DNA of 64,000 bases from Streptomyces exfoliatus (lineage in GTDB: Bacteria > Actinomycetota > Actinomycetes > Streptomycetales > Streptomycetaceae). Positions 15,637 to 26,084 of this stretch are shown piece after piece. Where the stretch lies: NCBI RefSeq assembly GCF_000725545.1, contig NZ_JNZP01000004.1:1-64000 (forward strand), in the 5' to 3' direction. Numbering within the stretch: the stretch's first letter is position 1; each line of letters starts with the position of its first letter. A program made the position numbers and the translations under genes. Under the pieces are notes generated by a model that had not been told where the DNA came from, made no database searches, and worked only from the letters and a program-made list of their open reading frames with translations.

Positions 15637-17567
15637 TGGCCGGTCCTGGCGGACGCATGATGGCCGGAGGCGGCCCCGACCAGCGGTCGATGGACTTCAA
15701 GGGCTCGGGGAAGCGGCTGCTCAAGCAGCTGGCGCCCGAGCGCGGCGCGCTCTGGGTGATGATGATCGCCGTCGCGCTGTCGGTGGCGGCCTCCGTGGTC
15801 GGCCCGAAGATCCTCGGCAAGGCGACCGACCTCGTCTTCGCGGGCGTGGTCGGCCGGCAGATCGAGGGCGGCACGAAGGCGGAGGCGATCGCGAACCTGC
15901 GCGCCGCGGGCGACTCCGGCATGGCGGACATGCTGTCCGGGGTCGACTTCACGCCCGGGCAGGGGATCGACTTCTCCGCCGTCGGCGACGTGCTCCTCGT
16001 CGTCCTCGGCGTCTACGTGGCGGCGGGTCTGCTCATGCTGGTGTCCACCCGCATGTCGATCAAGGTGATCAACCGGACGGTCTACCGGATGCGGGAGGAC
16101 GTCCAGACGAAGCTGTCGCGGCTCCCCCTGTCGTACTTCGACAAGGCGAAGCGCGGCGAGGTGCTGTCCCGGGCGACCAACGACATCGACAACATCTCGC
16201 AGACGCTCCAGCAGTCGATGGGGCAGCTGATCAACTCGCTGCTCACCATCGTCGGCGTGCTCGCGATGATGTTCTGGATCTCGCCGCTGCTCGCGCTCGT
16301 GGCGCTGGTCACGGTGCCGGTGTCGGTCTTCGTCGCGGCGCGGATCGGCAAGCGCTCGCAGCCGCACTTCGTGCAGCAGTGGAGGTCCACGGGCACGCTC
16401 AACGCGCACGTGGAGGAGATGTACAGCGGGCACACCCTGGTGAAGGTCTTCGGTCGGCAGGAGGAGTCCGCGCGGGACTTCCGCGAGCAGAACGAGGCGC
16501 TGTACGAGGCCGGGTTCAAGGCGCAGTTCAACAGCGGCGTGATGCAGCCGGTGATGTTCTTCATCTCGAACATCAACTACGTCCTGGTGGCCGTGGTCGG
16601 CGGTCTGCGGGTGGCGAGCGGCACCCTCTCCATCGGTGACGTGCAGGCCTTCATCCAGTACTCGCGGCAGTTCTCCATGCCGCTGACGCAGGTCGCGTCG
16701 ATGGCGAACCTGGTGCAGTCCGGCGTCGCCTCGGCCGAGCGGATCTTCGAGCTGCTCGACGCCGAGGAGCAGGAGCCGGACGCCCCGAAGAGCGAGAGCG
16801 AGACGCCCACGGAGCTCAAGGGCAGGGTCGCCCTGGAGGACGTGTCCTTCCGCTACGAGGCCGACAAGCCGCTCATCGAGGACCTGTCGCTCGCGGTGGA
16901 GCCGGGGCAGACGGTCGCGATCGTCGGCCCGACGGGCGCAGGCAAGACGACCCTGGTGAACCTGCTCATGCGGTTCTACGAGGTGACGGGCGGCCGGATC
17001 ACCCTCGACGGGGCGGACATCGCGAAGATGTCCCGGGAGGAGCTGCGGAGCGGGATCGGCATGGTCCTGCAGGACACCTGGCTGTTCGGCGGCACCATCG
17101 CCGAAAACATCGCGTACGGCGCGACGCGCGAGGTGACGCGGGCGGAGATCGAGGAGGCGGCGCGGGCCGCGCACGCCGACCGGTTCGTCCGCACCCTGCC
17201 CGAGGGGTACGACACGGTCATCGACGACGACGGGGCGGGGGTCAGCGCGGGCGAGAAGCAGCTGATCACCATCGCGCGGGCGTTCCTGTCCGACCCGGTG
17301 ATCCTCGTCCTCGACGAGGCCACCAGTTCGGTCGACACCCGTACCGAGGTCCTGATCCAGAAGGCGATGGCCCGACTGGCGCACGGGCGCACGTCGTTCG
17401 TGATCGCGCACCGGCTCTCCACGATCCGGGACGCGGACGTGATCCTGGTGATGGAGAACGGTTCGATCGTGGAACAGGGCACGCACGAGGAGCTGTTGGC
17501 GTCGGGCGGGGCGTATGCCCGGTTGTACGCGGCGCAGTTCGCCCAGGCGGTCGCCGAGGTCGACTGA
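15636..17567 (+). CDS. ABC exporter half-transporter, subunit B (canonical ATP site)
   Basis: A 643-residue partner of the preceding gene, also permease plus ATPase. The membrane part includes LSYFDKAKRGEVLSRATNDI and MMFWISPLLALVALVTVPV. The ATPase has Walker A GPTGAGKTT and Walker B ILVLDEATSSVD with the catalytic Glu intact, but a deviant signature VSAGEKQLITIARA. This complements subunit A: the competent site uses B's Walker motifs with A's normal signature. That asymmetry is strong evidence for an obligate heterodimer. The start ATG 15636 overlaps the previous stop. Confidence 0.92.
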   Translation: MAGPGGRMMAGGGPDQRSMDFKGSGKRLLKQLAPERGALWVMMIAVALSVAASVVGPKILGKATDLVFAGVVGRQIEGGTKAEAIANLRAAGDSGMADMLSGVDFTPGQGIDFSAVGDVLLVVLGVYVAAGLLMLVSTRMSIKVINRTVYRMREDVQTKLSRLPLSYFDKAKRGEVLSRATNDIDNISQTLQQSMGQLINSLLTIVGVLAMMFWISPLLALVALVTVPVSVFVAARIGKRSQPHFVQQWRSTGTLNAHVEEMYSGHTLVKVFGRQEESARDFREQNEALYEAGFKAQFNSGVMQPVMFFISNINYVLVAVVGGLRVASGTLSIGDVQAFIQYSRQFSMPLTQVASMANLVQSGVASAERIFELLDAEEQEPDAPKSESETPTELKGRVALEDVSFRYEADKPLIEDLSLAVEPGQTVAIVGPTGAGKTTLVNLLMRFYEVTGGRITLDGADIAKMSREELRSGIGMVLQDTWLFGGTIAENIAYGATREVTRAEIEEAARAAHADRFVRTLPEGYDTVIDDDGAGVSAGEKQLITIARAFLSDPVILVLDEATSSVDTRTEVLIQKAMARLAHGRTSFVIAHRLSTIRDADVILVMENGSIVEQGTHEELLASGGAYARLYAAQFAQAVAEVD

Positions 17568-17626
17568 TCCGGTTGATCGCTCGGCATGATCGACTCGCCG
17601 ATGACCCGTGCCGCATGATGTGCGGC

Positions 17627-18814
17627 ATGGGTCAATCGGTGAAGAACAAGGGTTATTGGGTGCCCTCGGTCGCCCTCCGGGTGCGCATACCGGGGGCGGA
17701 GACGGCCGCGCTGCTCCTCGACGGGTCCGGACGGGTCCGCGGGGACGCGGATCTGGTCTTCGAGGGGCAGCCCTCGCACCCGTCGGGGGCGGTACGGCTG
17801 GGCCCCTCGGAGCTCGAACTCGATCTGAACGGGGTCGAGTCCGAGGTCGAGCGGATCGTCGTCGCCGGGTGGAGCCGACACGGCGGCTTCGGGGAGCCCC
17901 CGTCGCTCGACGCGGTCGCCCCGGACGGTTCGGCCGTCCTCTCGTACGCGCCGACGGAAGCGGCGGACCTGCCCGCCCTCGCCCTCGGTGCCTTCTACCG
18001 GGAGGCGGGCGGCTGGAAGTTCGACGGCCTCGGGGAGGGGTACGGCGCCGGGCTCGCGGGCCTCGTCACGGCGTACGGGGTCGAGGTCACCGAGGACGAG
18101 CGGGTGCCGGTCCTCGGGCCGGTCCGGCTGACCGGCGTGGTGAAGATGCGGGGACAGGTGCCGACACCCGGCGGGTACGTGCCGGGGCTCTTCCCGCCGC
18201 CGGAACGGCCGTACCGCCTGGTCGAGGGCTGGGGGTTCGGCGAGGTCTTCGAGCCGTTCACCGCCGAGGGCCACGGCCACCAGGTGATCACCGTCGACCC
18301 CTCGCCCTCGGGTCCCGTCCTCGTCGAGCTGGCGCACGAGGGAGAGGGGTACGTCTCCCTCTATCCGCTCGACGCGAAGAACAAGGACGAGGACTTCCTC
18401 TTCGCCTCCGCGCTGCCCGACTTCCAGGGCAGCAGGATCATGGACGCCCCGAGGGGCCGTCCGCTGCGCTTCCGGCTCACCGCCACGGGCCGGTGGGTAC
18501 TGCGGGTGAAGCCGGTCGCGGCGGCCCGCCGCATCGAGGACGTCCTGCACGGCTACGGTCCCGAGGCGCTCCTGTACACCGGCGGGAACGCCGACCTGCG
18601 GATCGACTTCTTCGGCACGACCGAGATCGAGGGCGGCTACGCCAGCCTCTACACGTACGAGGTGAAGGGCTGCACGAGCGTGCCGAGCGACAACCGGCTG
18701 CTGTTCACCAGCAACGGAAGGATGCGACGGTCGGTTCCGCTCTCGGCGGGCCCGCTGATGCTGCGCTACTACGCGGCCGGCCCCTGGACCCTCAAGGTCG
18801 GGGAGGTCGACTAG
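17627..18814 (+). CDS. TerD family protein
   Basis: A 395-residue protein with an N-terminal TerD-type domain: [20 protein letters not shown], the central [19 protein letters not shown], and the family end motif [20 protein letters not shown] plus a [10 protein letters not shown] stretch. The C-terminal ~200 residues form a beta-rich extension with no family I can name. TerD proteins bind calcium and are tied to tellurite resistance and stress responses. ATG 17627 is chosen because the domain starts there. The last four bases CTAG are shared with the convergent hrdA stop. Confidence 0.75.
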   Translation: MGQSVKNKGYWVPSVALRVRIPGAETAALLLDGSGRVRGDADLVFEGQPSHPSGAVRLGPSELELDLNGVESEVERIVVAGWSRHGGFGEPPSLDAVAPDGSAVLSYAPTEAADLPALALGAFYREAGGWKFDGLGEGYGAGLAGLVTAYGVEVTEDERVPVLGPVRLTGVVKMRGQVPTPGGYVPGLFPPPERPYRLVEGWGFGEVFEPFTAEGHGHQVITVDPSPSGPVLVELAHEGEGYVSLYPLDAKNKDEDFLFASALPDFQGSRIMDAPRGRPLRFRLTATGRWVLRVKPVAAARRIEDVLHGYGPEALLYTGGNADLRIDFFGTTEIEGGYASLYTYEVKGCTSVPSDNRLLFTSNGRMRRSVPLSAGPLMLRYYAAGPWTLKVGEVD

Positions 18815-19815
18815 TCGAGGTAGCCGCGCAGCTGGTCCGCGTACGCGTGGTCGCGGAGTTTGCCGAGTGTCTTGGACTCGATCTGTCGGATGCGTTCGCG
18901 GGTCACGCCGAAGATGTGGCCTATCTCCTCCAGGGTGCGGGGCCTGCCGTCGTCGAGGCCGTAGCGGAGCTGGACGACCTTCCGTTCGCGTTCGCCGAGG
19001 GTGGAGAGCACGTCCTCCAGGTGGCGGCGGAGCAGCAGGAACGCGGCGGACTCGACGGGTGAGGTGGCGTCGCCGTCCTCGATGAGGTCGCCGAGGGCGA
19101 CGTCGTCCTCCTCTCCGACGGGGGCGTGCAGGGAGACGGGTTCCTGGGCGAGGCGGAGCACCTCGCCGACGCGTTCGGGGGCCAGGTCCAGCTGGGCGGC
19201 GACCTCTTCGGCGGTGGGTTCGTAGCCGCGTTCCTGGAGCATGCGGCGCTGGACGCGGATGACCCGGTTGATGAGTTCGACGACGTGCACGGGGACGCGG
19301 ATGGTCCGGGCCTGGTCGGCGAGGGCCCGGGACATCGCCTGGCGGATCCACCAGGTGGCGTACGTGGAGAACTTGTAGCCGCGCGCGTAGTCGAACTTCT
19401 CGACGGCCCTGATGAGGCCGAGGTTGCCCTCCTGGACGAGGTCGAGCATGGTCAGGCCGCGGCCCACGTACCGTTTGGCGACGGAGACGACGAGGCGGAG
19501 GTTGGCCTCGATGAGCTTGCGCTTGGCGATCCGGCCGAGGACGACGAGCCGGTCCAGGTCGCCCGCGAGCCGGGAGTCCAGGTCGGGCGTGGTGGCGAGT
19601 TTCTCCTCGGCGAAGAGCCCCGCCTCGACCCGGCGGGCGAGGTCGACCTCCTCCTCGGCGGTGAGCAGCGGGATGCGGCCGATCTCGCGGAGGTACTGGC
19701 GGAAGAGGTCGGAGGAGGGCCCGTTGCCGCCGGGGTCGGGGCGGCGGCGCTGGACCGGGACCTCGGCGAGTTCGGCCTGCTCGTCCGGTGGGGTGGTCTG
19801 GGTCTCGGTCTGCAC
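18811..19815 (-). CDS. hrdA: RNA polymerase principal-type sigma factor HrdA
   Basis: A 334-residue sigma-70 of the RpoD group. Region 1.2 is [20 protein letters not shown]. Region 2 contains [37 protein letters not shown] and the melting motif [13 protein letters not shown]. Region 3 starts at [14 protein letters not shown]. Region 4 has [13 protein letters not shown] and the helix-turn-helix [20 protein letters not shown]. Region 1.1 is short, as in the non-essential Hrd paralogues. Location beside dnaG matches hrdA (SCO2465) of S. coelicolor from memory, rather than hrdB, C or D. GTG 19815 has GGAGG ten bases ahead. Confidence 0.88.
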   Translation of the reverse strand: MQTETQTTPPDEQAELAEVPVQRRRPDPGGNGPSSDLFRQYLREIGRIPLLTAEEEVDLARRVEAGLFAEEKLATTPDLDSRLAGDLDRLVVLGRIAKRKLIEANLRLVVSVAKRYVGRGLTMLDLVQEGNLGLIRAVEKFDYARGYKFSTYATWWIRQAMSRALADQARTIRVPVHVVELINRVIRVQRRMLQERGYEPTAEEVAAQLDLAPERVGEVLRLAQEPVSLHAPVGEEDDVALGDLIEDGDATSPVESAAFLLLRRHLEDVLSTLGERERKVVQLRYGLDDGRPRTLEEIGHIFGVTRERIRQIESKTLGKLRDHAYADQLRGYLD

Positions 19816-19928
19816 GGCGGGCGACCTCCAGGCGGGGCGGAACGGCTCCGTCACCCAGTGTGGGGTACGACACATCGCCGCCACGAGGGGCGTGCGGTGA
19901 CTTTTTGAGACCGCCGGGTCACCGAACG

Positions 19929-21827
19929 TCAGAGCGCGGCGGCGCCGTTGTTCCGCAGGGACTGGCCGTACTGGGTGAGGACCCACAGTTCGTTCTGCAC
20001 GGCGGCGAGCTGTTCGGGGTCGCCGTTGGGGCCGAGCCGGGCGAGGGTGCCCTGGACCTCGCGGATGCGGCGGTCGACGGCGCGGAGGCGGACGGTGACG
20101 AGCTGGTCGCCCGCGTAGGCCTCGTCGACGTTCTTGGCGAAGATCGTCTCGACGGCGAGTTCGGTGACCAGGGCGCGGACGGTGTCGTTGGGCGCGGCCT
20201 CGCGGACGGTGTCCAGGTAGTCGGAGGGGGCGCCGGTGGCGCCGCCCGCGTCCTGGACGCACTGGCGGACGGCCGCGTAGGGCGGGGCGGTGAACTCGTC
20301 GGCGCCGTACGCGTCGAAGGCCGGGGAGACCAGTTCGGGCCGCTGGAGGGCGAGCTTGAGGAGTTCGCGCTCGGTGCGGTGGGCGGGGCTGCGCAGGTTG
20401 AGCGCGGGCCCGGAGGGCCCGGTGGGGCCGCCGGGCGCCGCCCCGGTGTCGTAGCCGCGCTGGGGGGACTGCCGCTCGGGGCCCTTGCCGCCGCGGTCGC
20501 GGGCCCAGCGGGCGAGCTGCGCGACGCGCTTGACGACGAACTGGGTGTCGAGGATGCCGAGCATGCCGGCGAGCTGGACGGCGACCTCGTGCTGGGCGCC
20601 GATGTTCTTGATGCGGGCGACGACGGGCGCGGCCTCGTCGAGGGCGGCGGCGCGGCCGGCCGGGGTCTCCAGGTCGTACCGCTTCACGATCTGGCGGAGG
20701 GCGAACTCGAAGAGCGGGGTACGGGGCTGGACGAGGTCGGCGACGGCCTCGTCGCCCTTGGCGAGTCGCAGGTCGCAGGGGTCCATGCCGTCGGGGGCGA
20801 TGGCGATGTACGTCTCGGCGGCGAACTTCTGGTCGTCCTCGAAGGCGCGCAGGGCGGCCTTCTGGCCCGCGGAGTCGCCGTCGAAGGTGAAGATGACGCG
20901 GGCCGAGCCGTTGTCCATGAGGAGCCGACGGAGGATCTTGATGTGGTCGCCGCCGAAGGCGGTGCCGCAGGTGGCGATGGCGGTGGTGACGCCGGCGAGG
21001 TGGCAGGCCATAACGTCGGTGTAGCCCTCGACGACGACGGCCCTGCTGACCTTGGCGATGTCCTTCTTGGCCAGGTCGATGCCGTAGAGCACCTGGGACT
21101 TCTTGTAGATCGGGGTCTCGGGGGTGTTGAGGTACTTGGGGCCGTTGTCGTCGTCGCGGAGCTTGCGCGCGCCGAAGCCGACGATCTCGCCGCCGACGTC
21201 CTTGATCGGCCACATGAGGCGGCCGCGGAAGCGGTCGATGGGGCCGCGGCGGCCGTCCTGGGAGAGCCCGGAGAGGATCAGTTCCTTGTCGGAGAAGCCC
21301 TTGCCGCGCAGATAGCGGGTGAGGTGGTCCCAGCCGGCCGGGGAGTAGCCGACGCCGAAGTGCGCGGCGGCGGACTGGTCGAAGCCGCGCTCGGCGAGGA
21401 ACTTCCGGCCGATCTCGGCTTCGGGCGAGTCGAGTTGGTCGACGTAGAACTGGGCGGCGACCTTGTGCGCCTCGACCAGGCGGATGCGTTCGCCGCGCTG
21501 GTGGCCGGGGTTGTAGCCGCCTTCCTCGTACCGCAGGGTGATGCCCGCCTTGGCGGCGAGGCGCTCGACCGTCTCCGAGAAGGAGAGGTGGTCGATCTTC
21601 ATCACGAAGGCGATGGTGTCGCCGCCTTCCTGGCAGCCGAAGCAGTGGAAGAGTCCCTTGCTGGGGCTGACCTGGAAGGAGGGCGACTTCTCGTCGTGGA
21701 AGGGGCAGAGGCCCTTGAGGTTGCCGCCGCCCGCGTTGCGGAGCTGGAGGTACTCGGACACGACGGCGTCGATCGGGACCGCGTCCCGGACCGTCTTCAC
21801 GTCGTCATCGTTGATCCTGCCTGCCAC
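19929..21827 (-). CDS. dnaG: DNA primase
   Basis: A 632-residue DnaG that makes RNA primers for replication. The CHC2 zinc finger is intact (C41, H44, C62, C65: [11 protein letters not shown] ... HCFGCQEGG). The TOPRIM core contains [15 protein letters not shown] and the metal-binding [18 protein letters not shown]. The C-terminal helicase-interaction region (about 450-632) is variable, as usual. The start is GTG 21827. It lies 113 bp upstream of hrdA in the same direction, recalling the dnaG-sigma pairing of other bacteria. Confidence 0.97.
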   Translation of the reverse strand: MAGRINDDDVKTVRDAVPIDAVVSEYLQLRNAGGGNLKGLCPFHDEKSPSFQVSPSKGLFHCFGCQEGGDTIAFVMKIDHLSFSETVERLAAKAGITLRYEEGGYNPGHQRGERIRLVEAHKVAAQFYVDQLDSPEAEIGRKFLAERGFDQSAAAHFGVGYSPAGWDHLTRYLRGKGFSDKELILSGLSQDGRRGPIDRFRGRLMWPIKDVGGEIVGFGARKLRDDDNGPKYLNTPETPIYKKSQVLYGIDLAKKDIAKVSRAVVVEGYTDVMACHLAGVTTAIATCGTAFGGDHIKILRRLLMDNGSARVIFTFDGDSAGQKAALRAFEDDQKFAAETYIAIAPDGMDPCDLRLAKGDEAVADLVQPRTPLFEFALRQIVKRYDLETPAGRAAALDEAAPVVARIKNIGAQHEVAVQLAGMLGILDTQFVVKRVAQLARWARDRGGKGPERQSPQRGYDTGAAPGGPTGPSGPALNLRSPAHRTERELLKLALQRPELVSPAFDAYGADEFTAPPYAAVRQCVQDAGGATGAPSDYLDTVREAAPNDTVRALVTELAVETIFAKNVDEAYAGDQLVTVRLRAVDRRIREVQGTLARLGPNGDPEQLAAVQNELWVLTQYGQSLRNNGAAAL

Positions 21828-21856
21828 GCATGAAGTCTACGTGGGCGCGGGGGTGA

Positions 21857-23116
21857 TCAGATCAGGCCGTCCAGGGGCACGGAGGGGTCGGCGAGGGCGT
21901 CGGGGTCCACGGCCTTGCGGGACCTGATGAGCGTCTGGAGGGGGTCTGTGACGTCCCACACGTTCACGTTCATGGCCGCGAGGACCCGGCCCTCCTTGAG
22001 CCAGAAGGCGATGAACTCGCGCTTGCCGGTGTCGCCGCGGACGACGACCTGGTCGTACGAGCCGGGGGGCGCCCAGCCGGAGTACTCCATGCCGAGGTCG
22101 TACTGGTCGGTGAAGAAGTAGGGGACGCGGTCGTAGGAGACGTGCTGTCCGAGCATGCCGCGGGCGGCGGCCGGGCCGCCGTTGAGGGCGTTGGCCCAGT
22201 GCTCGACCCGGAGCCGGGTGTGCAGGAGCGGGTGGTGGGCGGCGGCCACGTCACCGGCGGCGTAGATGTCGGGGTCGGAGGTGCGCAGCGACTCGTCGAC
22301 GGCGACGCCGCCGCCGTCGGCGCGGTCGACGAGGGCGAGCCCGGCGTTCTCGGCGAGGGCGGTGCGGGGGGCGGCGCCGATCGCGGCGAGCACGGCGTGC
22401 GCCGGGTGCTCCTCGCCGTCGTCGGTGCGGACGGCGAGGACCATGCCGTCCTGGCCGATGATCTCGGTGAGCCGGGCGCCGAAGTGGAAGCGGACGCCGT
22501 GGTCGGTGTGGAGGTCGGCGAAGAGCTGGCCGAGCTCGGGGCCGAGGACCCGGTGGAGCGGGGTGGGGTCGGATTCGACGACGGTGACCTCGGCGCCGTA
22601 GCCGCGGGCGGCCGCGGCGACTTCGAGGCCGATCCAGCCGGCGCCCGCGATCACCAGGTGGCCGTTGTCCCGGCCGAGGCCGGCGAGGACCTGACGGAGC
22701 CGGTCGGCGTGGGCGAGCCGGCGCAGGTGGTGGACGCCGGCGAGCTCGGTGCCGGGGACGTCGAGGCGGCGCGGCTCGGCGCCGGTGGCGAGGAGCAGCT
22801 TGTCGTAGCGGATGACGGTGCCGTCGCCGAGGCGGACGGTGCGGGCCTCACGGTCTATGGCGGTGACGGACTGCCCGAGGTGCAGTTCGATGTCGTTCGC
22901 CGCGTACCAGGGGGCCTCGTGGACGAAGACGCTGTCGCGTTCCTTGGAGCCCGTGAGGTAGCCCTTGGACAGGGGTGGGCGCTCGTAGGGGTGGTCGCGT
23001 TCGTCGCCGATGAGGATCACCCGGCCGTTGAACCCCTCGGCCCGCAGGGTCTCCGCCGCTTTGGCCCCTGCCAGGCCCCCGCCGACGATGACAAAGGTCT
23101 GATCTGCGTCGACCAC
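21857..23116 (-). CDS. FAD-dependent oxidoreductase, ferredoxin reductase type
   Basis: A 419-residue flavoprotein of the AlkT/ThcD ferredoxin (rubredoxin) reductase group. It shows an FAD-binding VIVGGGLAGAKAAETLR, the family motif YERPPLSKGYLTG, an NAD(P)H-binding LVIAGAGWIGLEVAAAARG, and TSDPDIYAAGDVAAAHH near the end. It probably passes electrons from NADH to a ferredoxin, perhaps for a P450. No ferredoxin gene is adjacent. Start GTG 23116 has GAGGAGG just upstream. Confidence 0.88.
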   Translation of the reverse strand: MVDADQTFVIVGGGLAGAKAAETLRAEGFNGRVILIGDERDHPYERPPLSKGYLTGSKERDSVFVHEAPWYAANDIELHLGQSVTAIDREARTVRLGDGTVIRYDKLLLATGAEPRRLDVPGTELAGVHHLRRLAHADRLRQVLAGLGRDNGHLVIAGAGWIGLEVAAAARGYGAEVTVVESDPTPLHRVLGPELGQLFADLHTDHGVRFHFGARLTEIIGQDGMVLAVRTDDGEEHPAHAVLAAIGAAPRTALAENAGLALVDRADGGGVAVDESLRTSDPDIYAAGDVAAAHHPLLHTRLRVEHWANALNGGPAAARGMLGQHVSYDRVPYFFTDQYDLGMEYSGWAPPGSYDQVVVRGDTGKREFIAFWLKEGRVLAAMNVNVWDVTDPLQTLIRSRKAVDPDALADPSVPLDGLI

Positions 23117-23236
23117 GTCGTTTCCTCCTCTTTGCGACCGGTTCCAACCTACGCCCCCGGGCGTTCCCCGGGCCGTACCGCCTCGGGGCGTGCATGCGAG
23201 CGTCCCGCACGGACGGTGTGACGGGAAGAGGGCCGC

Positions 23237-24577
23237 TTACGAGGAACGGGGCGGGCGGAGGTAGGCGTGGAGGTGGCGGGCGGAGGCGTCGGTGAGGGAG
23301 GCGATCTGGTCGACGATGACGCGCTTGCGGGCCCGGTCGTCGCGCGCGGCGTCGAAATGGGACCGGAACTGCGGTTCGAGGCCGTCGGGGGCCCGCAGGA
23401 CGAGGGCCTCGGCGAGTTCGGCGACGACGATCCGCTGGTCGGCGCGGAGGGCCTCCTGCTCGGCGCGCTGCATCACATACCGGTCGGCGACGGCCTTGAG
23501 AACGGCGCATTCGTTGCGGGTCTCGCGGGGGACGACGAGCTCGGCGCCGTAGCGGGTGAGGCGGCCGGAGCCCCAGGTCTGCCGGGTGGCGGCCTCGGCG
23601 GCGAGGCAGAAGCGGCCGATGAGCTGGCTGGTGGCGTCCTTGAGGCGGGCCTGGGCGACGGCCGAGCCGTCGTAGCCGTGCGGCCACCACTCCTGGTCGA
23701 GGAGCCGGTCGAGGGCCTCGGCCAGTTCCCTCGGGTCGGTGTCCTCGGGTACGTAGCGGCCGATGGCGACGGAGAAGATGTCGGCGCGCTCGGGCTCGGC
23801 GAGCAGCAGGTTGGGGTCGATGTGTCCGGCGTGCAGGCCGTCCTCGAAGTCGTGCACCGAGTAGGCCACGTCGTCGGACCAGTCCATGACCTGGGCCTCG
23901 AAGCACTTGCGGTGGGCGGGGGCGCCCTGCCGGATCCACGCGAAGACGGGCAGGTCGTCCTCGTACACGCCGAACTTGGGCGAGCCCGGGTCCTCGGGGT
24001 GGGCCCCGCGGGCCCAGGGGTACTTGGTGGCGGCGTCGAGGGCGGCCCTGGTGAGGTTGAGCCCGACGCTGACCTGCTCGCCGTCGGCGTCCTTCACGAA
24101 GCGCTTGGGCTCGATGCGGGTGAGGAGGCGGAGCGACTGGGCGTTCCCCTCGAAGCCGCCGCAGTCCTTGGCGACGTCGTTGAGCGCCTGCTCGCCGTTG
24201 TGCCCGAAGGGCGGGTGGCCCATGTCGTGGGAGAGGCAGGCGGCTTCGACGAGGTCGGGGTCGCAGCCGAGGGCGGCGCCGAGCTCGCGTCCGACCTGGG
24301 CGCACTCCAGGGAGTGGGTGAGCCGGGTACGGGGGCTGGCGTCCCAGGCGTTGCCGCGGGTGCCGGGGGTGACGACCTGGGTCTTGCCGGCGAGCCTGCG
24401 GAGCGCGGCGGAGTGCAGCACGCGGGCGCGGTCGCGCTGGAAGGCGGTGCGTCCGGGGCGTTTGTCGGGCTCCGCGGCCCAGCGGTCGGTCGCGGCGGAG
24501 TCGTAGCCGGGGGTGTCGGTGCTGCCGGGGGTGTCGGTGGTGCCGGGGGTGTCCTTGCTGTCTGCGATGCCTTCCAT
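23237..24577 (-). CDS. dgt: dGTP triphosphohydrolase (dGTPase-like HD protein)
   Basis: A 446-residue HD-superfamily enzyme that hydrolyses deoxynucleoside triphosphates. Metal ligands are visible in [14 protein letters not shown] and [16 protein letters not shown], followed by [11 protein letters not shown] and [17 protein letters not shown], the family's third metal motif. An N-terminal extension includes three TDTPG-type repeats encoded by three 18-bp units at 24507-24560. Start ATG 24577 is the first in-frame ATG near the homology; no clear RBS is seen, so the extension could be shorter. Confidence 0.9.
   Translation of the reverse strand: MEGIADSKDTPGTTDTPGSTDTPGYDSAATDRWAAEPDKRPGRTAFQRDRARVLHSAALRRLAGKTQVVTPGTRGNAWDASPRTRLTHSLECAQVGRELGAALGCDPDLVEAACLSHDMGHPPFGHNGEQALNDVAKDCGGFEGNAQSLRLLTRIEPKRFVKDADGEQVSVGLNLTRAALDAATKYPWARGAHPEDPGSPKFGVYEDDLPVFAWIRQGAPAHRKCFEAQVMDWSDDVAYSVHDFEDGLHAGHIDPNLLLAEPERADIFSVAIGRYVPEDTDPRELAEALDRLLDQEWWPHGYDGSAVAQARLKDATSQLIGRFCLAAEAATRQTWGSGRLTRYGAELVVPRETRNECAVLKAVADRYVMQRAEQEALRADQRIVVAELAEALVLRAPDGLEPQFRSHFDAARDDRARKRVIVDQIASLTDASARHLHAYLRPPRSS
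24507..24560. repeat. Three 18-bp tandem units inside dgt
   Basis: The unit CCGGGGGTGTCGGTGCTG (+ strand) repeats three times with one to three differences. It encodes the TDTPG-rich linker of the dGTPase N-terminus. Such in-frame repeats expand and contract by slippage. Confidence 0.8.
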
Positions 24578-24612
24578 GCACCGACGGTAACCGGAGGGAC
24601 CGACAGAAGCAC

Positions 24613-25533
24613 TCAAACGGCGGCGAGTTCCCTCACCGGGAGGGTCGTGCGGACCCGCTCGTAGCGGTGCAGGACCAGGCGGGCGAGGGCCGGGTGGGCG
24701 CCGAGGGGGGCGGCGGCGATCCAGGGGGCGTCGGCGGCGGCGCGGGTGGCGAAGAGGCCGGGGGCGGTGAAGCAGGAGGCGACGGCGACCCGGTGCCGGC
24801 CGCGGGCGGCGAGGGTGCGGACGGCCTCGGCGACCGTGGGCGTGGCGGCGGAAACGTACGCGGGGACGACGGGGGCGCCACCGAGGCGCTCGCCGAGGAG
24901 TGCGGCGATACGGCGGATCTCGGCGCCCGACCGGGGGTCGCGGGAGCCCGCGGAGGCCAGGACCACCCCGGCGGCGCGCGAGGTGCCGTCCTCGGGGGTC
25001 CAGCCGGCCTGCGCGAGCCGGTCGGCGAGGGCCTCGACGAGGAGCGGGTGCGCGCCGAGGGGTTCGGCGACGCGGGCCCGGAGGGCGGGTACGGCGGCGA
25101 CGGCCGCGGGCAGGTCGTGGGTGACGTGGTACCCGGGGGCGAAGAGGAGGGGGACGAGGACGGCGTCCCTGCCCTCGGCGGCCAGCTCCGCGAGGGTGGT
25201 GTCGAGGAGCGGGGCGTTCAGCTCGATGTGGGCGAGCCGCACGTCGAGGCCGGGCCGCAGCTCACGGACCCGGTCGAGGAGCCGGTTCAGGGTGGCTCGG
25301 GCGCGGGGGTCGCGGCTGCCGTGGCCGACGGCGACGAGGGTGGGGGCGGTCGCCGCGCGGGCGACGGCGGGCGTGACGAGGGTGGGGACGTTCATGGGCG
25401 GGTGTGCCTCCTCGTCGTGCTTCCGTGGCCGACGGGCGTACGGATGCACGTGGCCGAGCTGGATCCCGAGCTGCTCGGTGATTCTTCCGAGCAGCTCGGC
25501 GGCGCTGTCGAACGTGCTGTCCGGCTCCGTCAT
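24613..25533 (-). CDS. Sirohydrochlorin chelatase (CbiX type)
   Basis: A 306-residue double-domain CbiX/SirB-like protein that inserts metal into sirohydrochlorin. The N-half has the catalytic [27 protein letters not shown] and [14 protein letters not shown]. The C-half repeats the fold with [14 protein letters not shown], where the first histidine is replaced by alanine, and [11 protein letters not shown]. An N-terminal extension of about 46 residues, rich in His and charged residues ([17 protein letters not shown]), precedes it. The start could instead be ATG 25395 (MNVPTLVTP). Sirohaem is the cofactor of the nitrite reductase encoded at 39397, so the gene fits the nitrogen-assimilation setting. 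Confidence 0.85.
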   Translation of the reverse strand: MTEPDSTFDSAAELLGRITEQLGIQLGHVHPYARRPRKHDEEAHPPMNVPTLVTPAVARAATAPTLVAVGHGSRDPRARATLNRLLDRVRELRPGLDVRLAHIELNAPLLDTTLAELAAEGRDAVLVPLLFAPGYHVTHDLPAAVAAVPALRARVAEPLGAHPLLVEALADRLAQAGWTPEDGTSRAAGVVLASAGSRDPRSGAEIRRIAALLGERLGGAPVVPAYVSAATPTVAEAVRTLAARGRHRVAVASCFTAPGLFATRAAADAPWIAAAPLGAHPALARLVLHRYERVRTTLPVRELAAV

Positions 25534-25599
25534 GGACCGATCCTGACGGCGGCACGTTGCCTGCCCGTTTCGGGTGGGTGACGGGTCTTTGCCGTGACC

Positions 25600-26008
25600 T
25601 CACACCGCCCGGTCCCGACCCGCCGGGGCGGTGCCCCGCCCCCGTTGCGGACAGTCGTTCCGCCCGGCCGGACGACTGCCCACACGGGGGTGATCGGGCC
25701 CAGGCCCCCGGGCGAGCCGGTCGCCGATGCCGTGGCCGCGCCACGGCGGGTCGACGTGGAGCTGGTCCAGCTCGTCGCCGTCGAGGACGAGGAGGCCGAC
25801 GACCGCGCCCTCCAGGGTGGCCACCCAGGTCTCCTGGCCGGGGACGACGACGTGCCGGAAGCACGCCCTGACCTCTTCGCCCGTGTGCGCCCCTGCGCAC
25901 GTCCGGGAGCGCCGCCGTGGAGGAGCGCAGCCATACGTCGGCCGCTTCGGCGGCGTCGGAGTCGACGGCCCGGCGGATGTCGAGGTCGGCGGGGTCGTCG
26001 GTCTTCAT
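25600..26008 (-). pseudogene. GNAT N-acetyltransferase, frameshifted and truncated
   Basis: The frame begins MKTDDPADLDIRRAVDSDAA (ATG 26008), a typical GNAT N-terminus, up to SSTAALPDVRR. A one-base surplus in a G run near 25900 shifts it. In the next frame it continues AHTGEEVRACFRHVVVPGQE, VGLLVLDGDELDQLHVDP and WRGHGIGDRLA, which includes the acetyl-CoA-binding R-GxGIG motif. After that the natural C-terminus (usually LWTFQVN... and YERHGF) is missing. The gene is therefore broken twice. Confidence 0.75.
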
Positions 26009-26084
26009 GGCGCGGATCGTTCGGGGACTTCGCACCTCCCCTGCCCCCTTTTTTCCTTCCGAATCACGGAATATCTTTTCCACT

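Noticed and set aside
12383..17486. Long open frames on the strand opposite the sugar kinase and ABC genes
   Set aside because: These are the usual antisense open frames of high-GC DNA. Their translations are Arg/Gly/His-rich and match no family.
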